A DNA stretch of 64,000 bases from NCBI RefSeq assembly GCF_030362835.1, contig NZ_JAUCGQ010000001.1, positions 1,715,461-1,779,460 of the forward strand. The letters run 5' to 3'. The DNA is from Cellulomonas alba. GTDB lineage: Bacteria; Actinomycetota; Actinomycetes; Actinomycetales; Cellulomonadaceae. The translations under genes were made by a program, and so were the position numbers. Numbering within the stretch: position 1 is the stretch's first letter; every line of letters starts with the position of its first letter. Below are positions 7,592 to 14,681 of this stretch, piece by piece. The notes beneath the pieces were generated by a model that was given only the letters and a program-made list of their open reading frames with translations, did not search any database and was not told the origin of the DNA.

Positions 7592-8542
7592 ATGCCGCCT
7601 GCAACCGCGTCCTCCGCGCCGCAGCCGTCGCCCGTGCGCGCGGTGCTCGCCCGCGACCTGCCGATCGTCCGGCTGCGCACCTCCGTCGCTGCGGGTCAGC
7701 TCATCCGCGTCGGTCGCGGCATCTATCTCGGGCAAGACTCCGCCCCCGGTGCGCCGCCGCCGGACCCGAGCGAGCTGCGCCGCCGCGCGATCGCCCACGC
7801 GCAGGGGACGCACCGGCGCCTCACCGCACGGCACGTGTTCAGTCACGGCACGGCCGCGCTGCTCTGGGGGCTCCCCCTCTGGCGGACGCCCGAGCGAACG
7901 TCCGTCCTGGTCGCACACAGCGCCGGACGGGGAGCCGATCGTCGAGTCCAGCGGCGGGTCGGGCTTCCGCCTGAGACCGACGTGGTGCTCATCGACGGCC
8001 TGCCGGTGACGAGCCTGGGCCGGACGCTGGTCGACTGCGCACTCGACCTCGCGCCGATCGATGCCCTCGTCGTGGCGGACGCCGCGCTCAGGGCGGGCGC
8101 GCAGCGTGACGAAGCACTGGCTCGGCTGGCCGGGCGCGGGCGCCGGCGCGGCATCGGACAGGCGCGGGAGGTCGTGCACCTCGCCGACGCCGGAGCGGAG
8201 TCGCCGGGCGAATCCGCGACGCGTTTCGTCGTGCTGCGGGACGGGCTGCCGACGCCGGTGACGCAGGCGCCGGTCGCGACGCGTCTCGGGACGTTCTGGA
8301 CGGACGTGGCGTGGCCGGCGTTCCGCGTGGCGCTCGAGTACGACGGTCGGGTCAAGTACGCCGGCCGGGAGGATCTGGTGCGCGAGAAGCGCCGACACGA
8401 CGCTCTCGTCGAGGCCGGTTACCGGGTGCTCCGAGTCACCAAGGAGGACATCCACGGCCACGCACTCGCGGACCGCGTGCGCGATGCGTTCCCGCCCGGC
8501 ACAGACCTCCGGCTGACCCCGCGACGCCACCTCAACGGCTGA
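7592..8542 (+). CDS. AbiEi-like winged-helix plus DUF559/Vsr-like nuclease-fold protein (paralogue 1)
   Basis: 316 residues. The start is ATG 7592, with GAGGG about eight bases upstream; the frame is open further upstream into the palindrome but without support. Residues ~16-46 (LARDLPIVRLRTSVAAGQLIRV then GRGIY) fit the winged helix of AbiEi-type antitoxins. The C-terminal ~110 residues look like a PD-(D/E)XK fold of the DUF559/Vsr type: GAESPGES helix (201-208), LEYDG (248-252, E249 and D251), REK (264-266), then GYRVLRVTKEDI. Proteins of this kind are widespread and multicopy in actinobacteria and usually labelled AbiEi-family antitoxin domain; no AbiEii toxin is adjacent. Bracketed by two family-1 palindromes. 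A clear paralogue lies at 22301-23257. Nuclease activity is inferred from fold only. Confidence 0.8.
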   Translation: MPPATASSAPQPSPVRAVLARDLPIVRLRTSVAAGQLIRVGRGIYLGQDSAPGAPPPDPSELRRRAIAHAQGTHRRLTARHVFSHGTAALLWGLPLWRTPERTSVLVAHSAGRGADRRVQRRVGLPPETDVVLIDGLPVTSLGRTLVDCALDLAPIDALVVADAALRAGAQRDEALARLAGRGRRRGIGQAREVVHLADAGAESPGESATRFVVLRDGLPTPVTQAPVATRLGTFWTDVAWPAFRVALEYDGRVKYAGREDLVREKRRHDALVEAGYRVLRVTKEDIHGHALADRVRDAFPPGTDLRLTPRRHLNG

Positions 8543-8567
8543 CACCTCCGTGATTTCCGTCCCCGCG

Positions 8568-8625
8568 CCGTGAGTCTCGCCAGCTTCCGTGGGTCGCGAT
8601 CCGCGGAAACCGACGGAACTCACGG
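8568..8625. repeat. Family-1 nested palindrome, right bracket of the AbiEi/DUF559 gene
   Basis: 58 nt, beginning 25 nt after the stop of the gene. Outer arms CCGTGAGTCT (8568-8577) and GAACTCACGG (8616-8625) pair over most positions. An inner hairpin TTCCGTGG / CCGCGGAA closes around GTCGCGAT. CCGTGA-like motifs at 8548, 8568 and 8587 keep a 19-20 nt period, a remnant of the array seen at the other copies. Confidence 0.8.
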
Positions 8626-8673
8626 GTTCGCCGGGCAGCGGGGTTCGCCGGGCAGCCGGGTTCGGCGGGCAGC
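8623..8673. repeat. Three tandem copies of a 17-bp repeat
   Basis: Units at 8623-8639, 8640-8656 and 8657-8673, consensus CGGGTTCGCCGGGCAGC with one mismatch each in units 2 and 3. They directly abut the right palindrome, in the gap before the convergent oxidoreductase gene. Confidence 0.8.
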
Positions 8674-8716
8674 CGGGTGGGGGCGGGCGGGCCGGCCGGT
8701 CGGGCCGGTGGCGGCG

Positions 8717-10201
8717 TCAGGCGCCCGGGGCCAGGGACGGGGCCGCGGCGATCGAGAACACCTCGCGGAGCGCGCGGCGCGCGGCGAGCCAGCCCGCCAT
8801 GCCGTGCACGCCCGGGCCCGGCGGGGTGGACGCCGAGCAGAGGTACACGCCGTCGCGGCCGGTCGCGTACGGGTCGAGCCCCAGCGTCGGGCGCACGAGC
8901 ATCTGCTTCAGCGTGACCGCGCCCGCCGAGATGTCCCCACCGACGTAGTTCTCGTTGTGGTGGCTCATCTGCGAGGCCGGGATGCAGCGCGACGCCACGA
9001 CGACGTCGCGGAACCCCGGCGCGTACCGCTCGATGTGCGCGGTGACGGCCTCGGTGACGTCGACGTCCGAGCCCGCGGGCACGTGCGCGTACGACCACAG
9101 TGGTCGCAGGCCGCCCGAGCGGCGACCGGGGTCGACCACCGACGGGTCGCTGACCAGCATCATCGGCCGCTCGGCGTGCCGGCCAGCCGCGACCGCCGCC
9201 TCGGCAGCCGCCATCTCGGGACGCGTGCCGCCCACGTGCACCGTGCCGGCCAGCGCGACGTCGGGCGCGGCCCACGGCACGGGGCCGGACAGCACGAAGT
9301 CGACCTTGGCCGCGGCGTTGCCGTGCCGGAACCGCTCGAACGCGCGGCGCGTCCGCGCCGGGAGCCGGTCGCCGAGCACGCGCAGGACCGTGCCCGGCGT
9401 CGTGTCGAACAGGTAGCAGTGCGCACCGGGCAGGTCGCCGTACGACCGGACCGGGCGGTCGACGACGACGGTCCCGCCGTGCGCGCGCAGGTCGGCGAGG
9501 AGCGCATCCGTCAGCGCCTGCGACCCGCCGCGCGGGATGGGCCACCCCGCCCCCGCGTGGGCCAGCGACGCGAGCAGCAACGCGGTCCCCGCGGCGGCCG
9601 TGGTCGGCAGCGGCGCGATCGCGTGCGCCGCGACCCCCGTCAGCAGCGCCGGCGCGACGTCGCCGGTGAACCGCCGGTCCCATGCCCGCGAGCCCTGCTC
9701 GAGCACCTCGAGGCCGAACCGCAGCGCGGTCGGCAGGCCGGCGAGCCCGAGGCCGTCGGGGATGCTGCGCTTGTCGCCGAGCGCGACCGCGGTGACCGCG
9801 TCGGCGTGCTCGGACAGCCGGCCGACGAGCGCCGCCCACGCCGCGCCGTCCGGGCCGAGCGCGTCGACGGTCCGGCCGAGATCGCGGTACGCGATGCCCG
9901 CGCGACCCCCCGGCAGCGGCTGCGCGAACGACACCTCGGGCGTCAGCAGCTCGACGCCACGGGCGCCCAGGTCGAACGCCTGGAAGAAGGGGGACGCCCA
10001 CGCCATCGGGTGCACCGCGGAGCACAGGTCGTGGACGATGCCCGGCGCAAGCCCCAGGTCGAGCGTGCGGGCACCGCCGCCGAGCGTGGGCTGCGCCTCG
10101 AGCACCTGGACGCGCAGCCCGGCGCGCGCGCACGTGACGGCGGCGGCGAGCCCGTTCGGGCCCGCGCCGACGACGACCACCTCGGGCCGGTCGTTCGTCA
10201 T
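8717..10201 (-). CDS. FAD-dependent oxidoreductase of the phytoene desaturase/carotenoid isomerase type
   Basis: 494 residues; ATG at 10201 follows GAGGAGG. The N-terminus VVVVGAGPNGLAAAVTCARA with a following acidic residue (VLEAQ) is the Rossmann FAD-binding motif (GAGPNG 12-17). Next come TLGGGARTLDL and, near the end, the typical second FAD segment GRDGVYLCSASTPPGPGVHGMAGWLAAR. This matches the NAD(P)/FAD-dependent oxidoreductases related to phytoene desaturase and CrtO/CRTISO. No carotenoid genes are nearby, so substrate is unknown. It is transcribed away from the next operon; no partners on its own strand. Confidence 0.85.
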   Translation of the reverse strand: MTNDRPEVVVVGAGPNGLAAAVTCARAGLRVQVLEAQPTLGGGARTLDLGLAPGIVHDLCSAVHPMAWASPFFQAFDLGARGVELLTPEVSFAQPLPGGRAGIAYRDLGRTVDALGPDGAAWAALVGRLSEHADAVTAVALGDKRSIPDGLGLAGLPTALRFGLEVLEQGSRAWDRRFTGDVAPALLTGVAAHAIAPLPTTAAAGTALLLASLAHAGAGWPIPRGGSQALTDALLADLRAHGGTVVVDRPVRSYGDLPGAHCYLFDTTPGTVLRVLGDRLPARTRRAFERFRHGNAAAKVDFVLSGPVPWAAPDVALAGTVHVGGTRPEMAAAEAAVAAGRHAERPMMLVSDPSVVDPGRRSGGLRPLWSYAHVPAGSDVDVTEAVTAHIERYAPGFRDVVVASRCIPASQMSHHNENYVGGDISAGAVTLKQMLVRPTLGLDPYATGRDGVYLCSASTPPGPGVHGMAGWLAARRALREVFSIAAAPSLAPGA

Positions 10202-10341
10202 CGCAGCCTCCTCATGGCCCATCCAACCAGCACCGATGCCGTGCGCGCCGGATCGGTCGGCGAGGACGCGGGGGCCGGGAGCGACCACGCGCCCCTCGGT
10301 GCGTCGCTACCCTCGTCCCGCACGTGCGGACAGGGGGAGGC

Positions 10342-10881
10342 ATGACGAGCCAGGACGACGAGGCGGGCGCGGCCGCGGTGGCGCCCGGCGCCGACGCGGG
10401 TTCCGCCGCCCCGGGAGCGCGCGACGACGCGCGTGCCACGACCCCTGCAGCGCCGGACGACACGCGGCAGCGCCGCCTCGCCCGGATCGTCACGTGCGCG
10501 GTCGTCGGCGTCATCGTGCTCGGCGCGCTGGCCGAGGTCGAGGCGTGGCCCGTCACCGCGTTCCGCCTGTTCAGCCAGGTCCGCACCGACACGTCGACGT
10601 CGCTGCAGCTCGTCGTCGTCCACCCGGACGGCTCGAGCGCGCCGCTCCTGCTGAAGCCCGCGAACGACGTCGTCGTCATCACCGGCCACCAGTTCGCGAC
10701 GCTGCGAGACCTGCCCGCGAGCAAGCAGCGCGCGAAGGTCGACGCGTGGCTCGACCTCGCCGGGATCGACCCCGCGGACGTCGCGAGCGTGCGGCTCGAC
10801 CGGGTCACGTTCCGCTGGGACGACGCCACCGGTCGCTGGGCCGAGACGAAGCGCACCGAGGTCACGGAGGTGACGCCGTGA
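10342..10881 (+). CDS. Membrane-anchored protein of unknown function, first gene of HTTM operon
   Basis: 179 residues, ATG at 10342 after GGGGGAGG. A ~50-residue Ala/Asp-rich disordered N-terminus precedes one transmembrane segment (IVTCAVVGVIVLGALAEVEAW), then a ~110-residue soluble domain beginning FRLFSQVRTDTSTSLQLVVV. Its stop overlaps the next start in GTGA (10878-10881). Pairs of such a protein with an HTTM-like protein recur in actinobacteria (known from gene neighbourhoods in general). No enzyme motif visible. Confidence 0.7.
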   Translation: MTSQDDEAGAAAVAPGADAGSAAPGARDDARATTPAAPDDTRQRRLARIVTCAVVGVIVLGALAEVEAWPVTAFRLFSQVRTDTSTSLQLVVVHPDGSSAPLLLKPANDVVVITGHQFATLRDLPASKQRAKVDAWLDLAGIDPADVASVRLDRVTFRWDDATGRWAETKRTEVTEVTP

Positions 10882-11771
10882 TCCGCGGCCTGCCGCGCCG
10901 GCTCGATGCCCGCCTCACCGCGCCCGGCCCGGCATACCGGCTGCTCGAGGTGCAGACGCTCGTCGCGCTCGTGATCGCGCTGCGGCTGCTGGTGCGGCCG
11001 TGGGTCGACATCGCGGACCGGCCGCCCGTGCTGATCTCGGGGCTGGGCGTCATGTCGTGGCTGCGGACGACGCCGTCGGCCGGCGTCGTCGTCGCGATCC
11101 AGGTGCTCGGGCTGGTCGGGATCGTCACCTACCTCGTGCGGCGCCGCTGGGCGCACGCCGGGTACGTGGTCGGCTGGCTGTGCTACCTGGTGCTCGCCGC
11201 GCTGTGGGGCAGCTCGGGCAAGGTGATGCACAACGACGTGCTGACCGTCTGGGTCGCGCTCCCGCTGCTGTTCGCCTCGGTCCCGGCGCGCGACGACGAG
11301 CGCACCCGGGCGGTCCGCTGGGGCTGGCCGCCGCGCGCGTCGCTCGCGGTGCTGGCGACCGTCTACTTCCTGACGGGCTTCCAGAAGCTCCGGCACAGCG
11401 GCCCGCGCTGGGTGTTCAGCGACAACATGGCGAACGTGCTGCGGCAGGGCGCGTCGCCTTACGCGCAGGGACTCTCCGACTTCGTGTCGTCGCACGTGTG
11501 GCTCGCGCAGTGCCTGGCGGGTGGCGCGCTGGCGCTCGAGCTGACGGCGATCGTGTGGCTCTCGTTCCGGCGCACGCGGTGGCTCTTCGCGGTGGCGGTG
11601 TTCGTCATGCACACCTCGATCTGGCTGTTCCTCGGGCTGGACTACTCGGCGTGGGTGCTGACGGCGGCGGCAGTCGCCGTGCCGATGAGCCTGCCGGACG
11701 GGACCAGCCTGCTCGACCTCGTGCGGCGGGTCGCGGGGCGCCGCTCGGCCGCGCCCGCCACCGCCTCCTGA
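10878..11771 (+). CDS. HTTM (vitamin K-dependent gamma-carboxylase-like) membrane protein
   Basis: 297 residues with GTG start inside the previous stop (GTGA). Several hydrophobic helices carry landmarks of the HTTM domain: LLEVQTLVALVIALRLL at the start, WGSSGKVMHNDVLTVWVALPLLFA, and VYFLTGFQKLRHSGPRWVFSDN with the conserved K-L-R/W region, then VFVMHTSIWLFLGLDYSAW. The domain is related to gamma-glutamyl carboxylase, but the ~300-residue bacterial forms lack its lumenal part and have no proven reaction. Translationally coupled to the preceding gene. Confidence 0.78.
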   Translation: MIRGLPRRLDARLTAPGPAYRLLEVQTLVALVIALRLLVRPWVDIADRPPVLISGLGVMSWLRTTPSAGVVVAIQVLGLVGIVTYLVRRRWAHAGYVVGWLCYLVLAALWGSSGKVMHNDVLTVWVALPLLFASVPARDDERTRAVRWGWPPRASLAVLATVYFLTGFQKLRHSGPRWVFSDNMANVLRQGASPYAQGLSDFVSSHVWLAQCLAGGALALELTAIVWLSFRRTRWLFAVAVFVMHTSIWLFLGLDYSAWVLTAAAVAVPMSLPDGTSLLDLVRRVAGRRSAAPATAS

Positions 11772-11797
11772 GCCGCCCGGCTTCAGTCGGTTCGCTC

Positions 11798-11841
11798 TTG
11801 CGATCCTATAGTTGGTGCGCCTACTATTGGCGTACCAACTA
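11798..11841 (+). promoter_or_regulatory. Promoter with overlapping MarR-type operator
   Basis: -35 TTGCGA (11798-11803), 18-nt spacer, -10 TACTAT (11822-11827). An inverted repeat TAGTTGGTGCGCC / GGCGTACCAACTA (11809-11821 and 11829-11841, one mismatch in 13) covers the spacer and the region just past the -10. Bound regulator would block polymerase. The only regulator in the following operon is the MarR protein at 12270, so autoregulation is the natural reading. Confidence 0.7.
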
Positions 11842-11856
11842 CTTCTGGAGGACATC

Positions 11857-12273
11857 ATGTGGAGCACCGAGCACACCGCCACGACCGACCTCGGCCCGGC
11901 CGCCGTCTGGGCCGCGCTCCGCGCGCTGCACGAGGGCCGGCTCACCTACCCCGGCGCCGACACCTTCGAGCTGCACGGCCCGTTCGCGGTCGGCACCGAG
12001 GTGTCCGTGACGCCGGTCGGCCAGGAGACGTTCGCGTCGCGCATCGTCGACCTCGAGGACGAGCGGACCTACGCCGACGAGACCACGTTCGGCGACGTCA
12101 CGCTGCTGTTCCGGCACACGCTCGGCGCCCTGCCCGACGGCGGCACGCGCGTGACGCACCGCCTCGACATCACCGGTCCGGCCGCCGACGAGGTCGGCCC
12201 GGAGCTCGGCCCGCAGATCGCCGGCGACTTCCCCGAGTCGATGGCCGCGCTCCTGGCGGCGGCGCGCGCATGA
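11857..12273 (+). CDS. SRPBCC-family ligand-binding protein cotranscribed with a MarR regulator
   Basis: 138 residues, ATG at 11857 after CTGGAGG. The whole protein is one Bet v1/START-like domain: WSTEHTATTDLGPAAVWAALRAL opening (first strand and helix), GPFAVGTEVSVTP, and FRHTLGALPDGGTRVTHRLDITGP. Such proteins bind or carry small hydrophobic molecules. It is first in a two-gene operon, overlapping the MarR gene by ATGA. The palindrome in the promoter suggests both respond to the MarR ligand. Confidence 0.78.
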   Translation: MWSTEHTATTDLGPAAVWAALRALHEGRLTYPGADTFELHGPFAVGTEVSVTPVGQETFASRIVDLEDERTYADETTFGDVTLLFRHTLGALPDGGTRVTHRLDITGPAADEVGPELGPQIAGDFPESMAALLAAARA

Positions 12274-12701
12274 GCCGGTTCGCCGGGCCCGGTGAGAGCC
12301 CGGGCTTCGTGCTCTGGCACGCCACGATGCGTTGGCAGCGCCTGATGACGAGCACCCTCGCGCCGCTCGGCCTCACGCACGTGCAGTTCGTGCTGCTCGC
12401 GACCGCGTGGTGGCTGCAGACGCACGACGAACCGCAGACCCAGGTGCGGCTCGCGGCGCAGGTCGGCACCGAGGTGACGATGACCTCCGACGTCGTCGGC
12501 CGGCTCGAGGCCAAGGGGCTGGTGGTGCGCGTGGCACACCCGACCGACGCGCGCGCCAAGGTCGTGACGGTCACCGATGAGGGCGCGGCGCTCGCCGCGC
12601 GCGCGATCGAGGCGGTCGAGGCGGCCGACGCGCAGTTCTTCGCCGGTGTCGACACCCGCGCGCTGCTGCCCGCGCTGACGACGCTCGCCGCGCTGCGGTG
12701 A
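12270..12701 (+). CDS. MarR-family transcriptional regulator
   Basis: 143 residues, ATG overlapping the upstream stop (ATGA, 12270-12273). Winged-helix region LTHVQFVLLATAWWLQ, TQVRLAAQVGTEVTMTSDVVGRLEAKGLVVR, and the wing with the family's D-R-like loop (HPTDARAKVVTVTDEG). MarR proteins are dimers that usually repress their own operon until a small ligand binds. A 33-nt inverted repeat at 11809-11841 is the probable site. Confidence 0.87.
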   Translation: MSRFAGPGESPGFVLWHATMRWQRLMTSTLAPLGLTHVQFVLLATAWWLQTHDEPQTQVRLAAQVGTEVTMTSDVVGRLEAKGLVVRVAHPTDARAKVVTVTDEGAALAARAIEAVEAADAQFFAGVDTRALLPALTTLAALR

Positions 12702-12760
12702 CCCGGTCCTCGTGAACGCCGCGCGCAGCTGACCGGTCGACCGCGCGCGCCGCGCCGCGG

Positions 12761-13255
12761 TCAGCCCTGTTCGACGAGCGGCTCGAGGACCAGGATCGCC
12801 TGCCCCGCCGGGCAGTGCGCCACGGAGACCGACGTACCGAGCGACGCGCCCCCACCGACGACGTGGTCTCCCGGAGCCGCTACGCCCTCGCCGTCCGCGT
12901 CCAGCAGCGTGAGCTCGGCGGTCGCGGACCAGCCGTGCGGGAGCCGCAGGTACTCACGCAGGCCGTCGTGCTCGAGCCAGAAGCACGCGAAGCCCGGCTC
13001 GGTCTGCTCGGCGCCCAGCGTGCCCTCGAGGCCGATGCCCGCATACGACGGGTTCGACCACGGCCACTGCATCGGCGCCGTGGCCACCGCGAGCGCGCCG
13101 TGGGACTGCCTCGCCGCGTACCCAGCCGCGACCCCGAGACCGGCGACGAGCACCAGGCCCGCTCCGACGGCGACGACGAGCCACCGGTTCTGCCGAGCGC
13201 GACGGCCGCGAGGCGTCGGCAGTCCCGCCACCCCGAGGTCCCCCGTCGTCGTCAT
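12761..13255 (-). CDS. Single-pass membrane protein of unknown function
   Basis: 164 residues from ATG 13255, chosen because GGAG lies nine bases upstream; an ATG four codons earlier is possible. A short basic tail (RGRRARQNR) leads into one transmembrane helix (WLVVAVGAGLVLVAGLGVAAGYAA). An outer domain of ~110 residues follows, with two Cys (in GFACFWLEH and VAHCPAGQ) that could form a disulfide. No family recognised. It lies between a convergent MarR gene and the Mnh operon, which ends 52 nt before this gene's side of the gap. Confidence 0.6.
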   Translation of the reverse strand: MTTTGDLGVAGLPTPRGRRARQNRWLVVAVGAGLVLVAGLGVAAGYAARQSHGALAVATAPMQWPWSNPSYAGIGLEGTLGAEQTEPGFACFWLEHDGLREYLRLPHGWSATAELTLLDADGEGVAAPGDHVVGGGASLGTSVSVAHCPAGQAILVLEPLVEQG

Positions 13256-13306
13256 CGCGTGCTCCATCGTCCGCCGCGCCGGTGTGTTCGCAACGTAGCA
13301 GCGCGG

Positions 13307-13678
13307 TCAGTCCTCCGAGCCGTCCTTTGCCTGCGCGCGCTCCAGGTCGCGCGTCAGCTCGTCGGTGACGAGCAGGTCGGCGCGCACCTTGCCGGTCCGG
13401 TAGCCCGCCCGGCCCACGAGGTGCGCCGCCACCGGCGCGGTCAGCATCTGGAACAGCGCCACCAGCACGAGCGCCCACACCGGCCCACGGTCGCGCAGCC
13501 GCAGCGCGAGCCCGACGAGCACGAGCACCAGCCCGAGCACCTGCGGCTTGGTCGCGGCGTGCATGCGCGCGAGCAGGTCGGGGAACCGCAGCGCGCCGAC
13601 GCCGGCCGCGAACGCGAGGAACGCGCCGCCGAGCAGGCACACGGCCGCCGCGACGTCGGCCACCCGGTCCCACGTCAT
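13307..13678 (-). CDS. mnhG: Mrp/Mnh cation/proton antiporter subunit G
   Basis: 123 residues with three membrane helices. VADVAAAVCLLGGAFLAFAAGVGALRFPDLLARMHAATKPQ is the MnhG/PhaG signature region (LRFPD..RMHAATK). Start ATG 13678 overlaps the MnhF stop (ATGA). Last gene of a six-gene operon running mnhAB-C-D-E-F-G on the minus strand. The seven-subunit complex exchanges Na+ (or K+) for protons across the plasma membrane; G is required for function but has no proven separate role. Confidence 0.92.
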   Translation of the reverse strand: MTWDRVADVAAAVCLLGGAFLAFAAGVGALRFPDLLARMHAATKPQVLGLVLVLVGLALRLRDRGPVWALVLVALFQMLTAPVAAHLVGRAGYRTGKVRADLLVTDELTRDLERAQAKDGSED

Positions 13679-14091
13679 CGGACCTCCCCCTCCGCGCCGC
13701 CGCCGAAGTGCTCGGTGTCGGGCCGGTCGTCCTCGTCGGCGTCGCCGGAGTCGTCGTCCCACGCCGACGCGGCCCCGAGGGCCGCCGCCGCGTCCGCCGC
13801 GATCTCGTCGCGCGAGCGCACGCGCCCCTCGCCCTCCGGCTCGACGGCCGCGAACCGGGCGATCGCCACCGACCCGACGAAGCCGACGAGCGACAGCACC
13901 ACGAGCACCGGCACGACGTCGACGCGGCGGTGCCAGGCGGCGTAGACGCCGAGGCCCGCGATCATCGTCGCGACGAGCACGTCGAGCGCGACGGTCCGGT
14001 CGAGGACCGACGGCCCCTTCTCGGCACGCACCAGCGCGCACACGGCGCCCACCGCGAGCAGCACGACGCAGACGAGCACCACGACGATCAC
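13675..14091 (-). CDS. mnhF: Mrp/Mnh cation/proton antiporter subunit F
   Basis: 138 residues. Three membrane helices in the first ~85 residues, with GPSVLDRTVALDVLVATMIAG, the conserved MnhF/PhaF stretch. A ~50-residue acidic tail (DDDSGDADEDDRPD) extends beyond the usual ~90 residues and is probably disordered. Overlaps mnhG and mnhE by four bases each, indicating coupled translation. Confidence 0.92.
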   Translation of the reverse strand: MIVVVLVCVVLLAVGAVCALVRAEKGPSVLDRTVALDVLVATMIAGLGVYAAWHRRVDVVPVLVVLSLVGFVGSVAIARFAAVEPEGEGRVRSRDEIAADAAAALGAASAWDDDSGDADEDDRPDTEHFGGGAEGEVR

Positions 14092-14681
14092 GAGCCGACC
14101 CCCGCCCCCGAGCCGCGGCCCACCCCGCGCACCGCGCGCCCGAGCGAGAGCCCCGCGGCGGCGAGCTCGTCGTCAGACGCGAACGCGCGGAGCACCCGCT
14201 CCTCCTGCGCGAGCACCGCGGCGCGCGCGGCCTCGACCCCGCCCGCCTGCCGCACGTCCAGCACGTGCAGATAGAGCATCCCCGTCAGCCGGTGCGCCTC
14301 GACCACGAGCGAGCCCGGCACGAGCGAGCACAGCTCGGCCGTCATCGTCAGGTAGAGGTCGCTGTGCCCGCGCAGCTGCACGCCGATCACCGCGCCGCGC
14401 GGCGTGTAGCGCGGCCGCAGCGCGATCACCGCGACCTCGAACGACGCGCGCACCAGGTCCGCGACGAACCGCCCGACGAGCACGGCCAGCCGCCCGGGTC
14501 GCACCCGGCCGTGGAAGTCGATGGGCTGCATCCGCAGGCCGAACGTCACGAGCACCGCGAGCACGAGGCCCGCGAGCACGTTGCCCACGGACAGGTCGCC
14601 CCACAGGAGCACCCACACGACCGTGAGCCAGACGACCGTGCCCCATCCGACGCGCGCCCTCCGGCGCGGGTGCAGGCTCAC
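14088..14681 (-). CDS. mnhE: Mrp/Mnh cation/proton antiporter subunit E
   Basis: 197 residues. N-terminal helices TVVWLTVVWVLLWGDLSVGNVLAGLVLA carry the family's W-L-S-N-G pattern. The soluble C-terminal part reads LTMTAELCSLVPGSLVVEAHRLTGMLYLHVLDV, close to the usual N-x-ITLTPGT region. Four-base overlaps on both sides. About 30 residues longer than many homologues because of a C-terminal Gly/Arg tail. Confidence 0.92.
   Translation of the reverse strand: MSLHPRRRARVGWGTVVWLTVVWVLLWGDLSVGNVLAGLVLAVLVTFGLRMQPIDFHGRVRPGRLAVLVGRFVADLVRASFEVAVIALRPRYTPRGAVIGVQLRGHSDLYLTMTAELCSLVPGSLVVEAHRLTGMLYLHVLDVRQAGGVEAARAAVLAQEERVLRAFASDDELAAAGLSLGRAVRGVGRGSGAGVGS

Noticed and set aside
7592..8542. Complete type IV toxin-antitoxin (AbiE) system
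   Set aside because: No AbiEii nucleotidyltransferase-like toxin gene next to it, and the protein has an extra nuclease-fold domain not found in simple AbiEi antitoxins.
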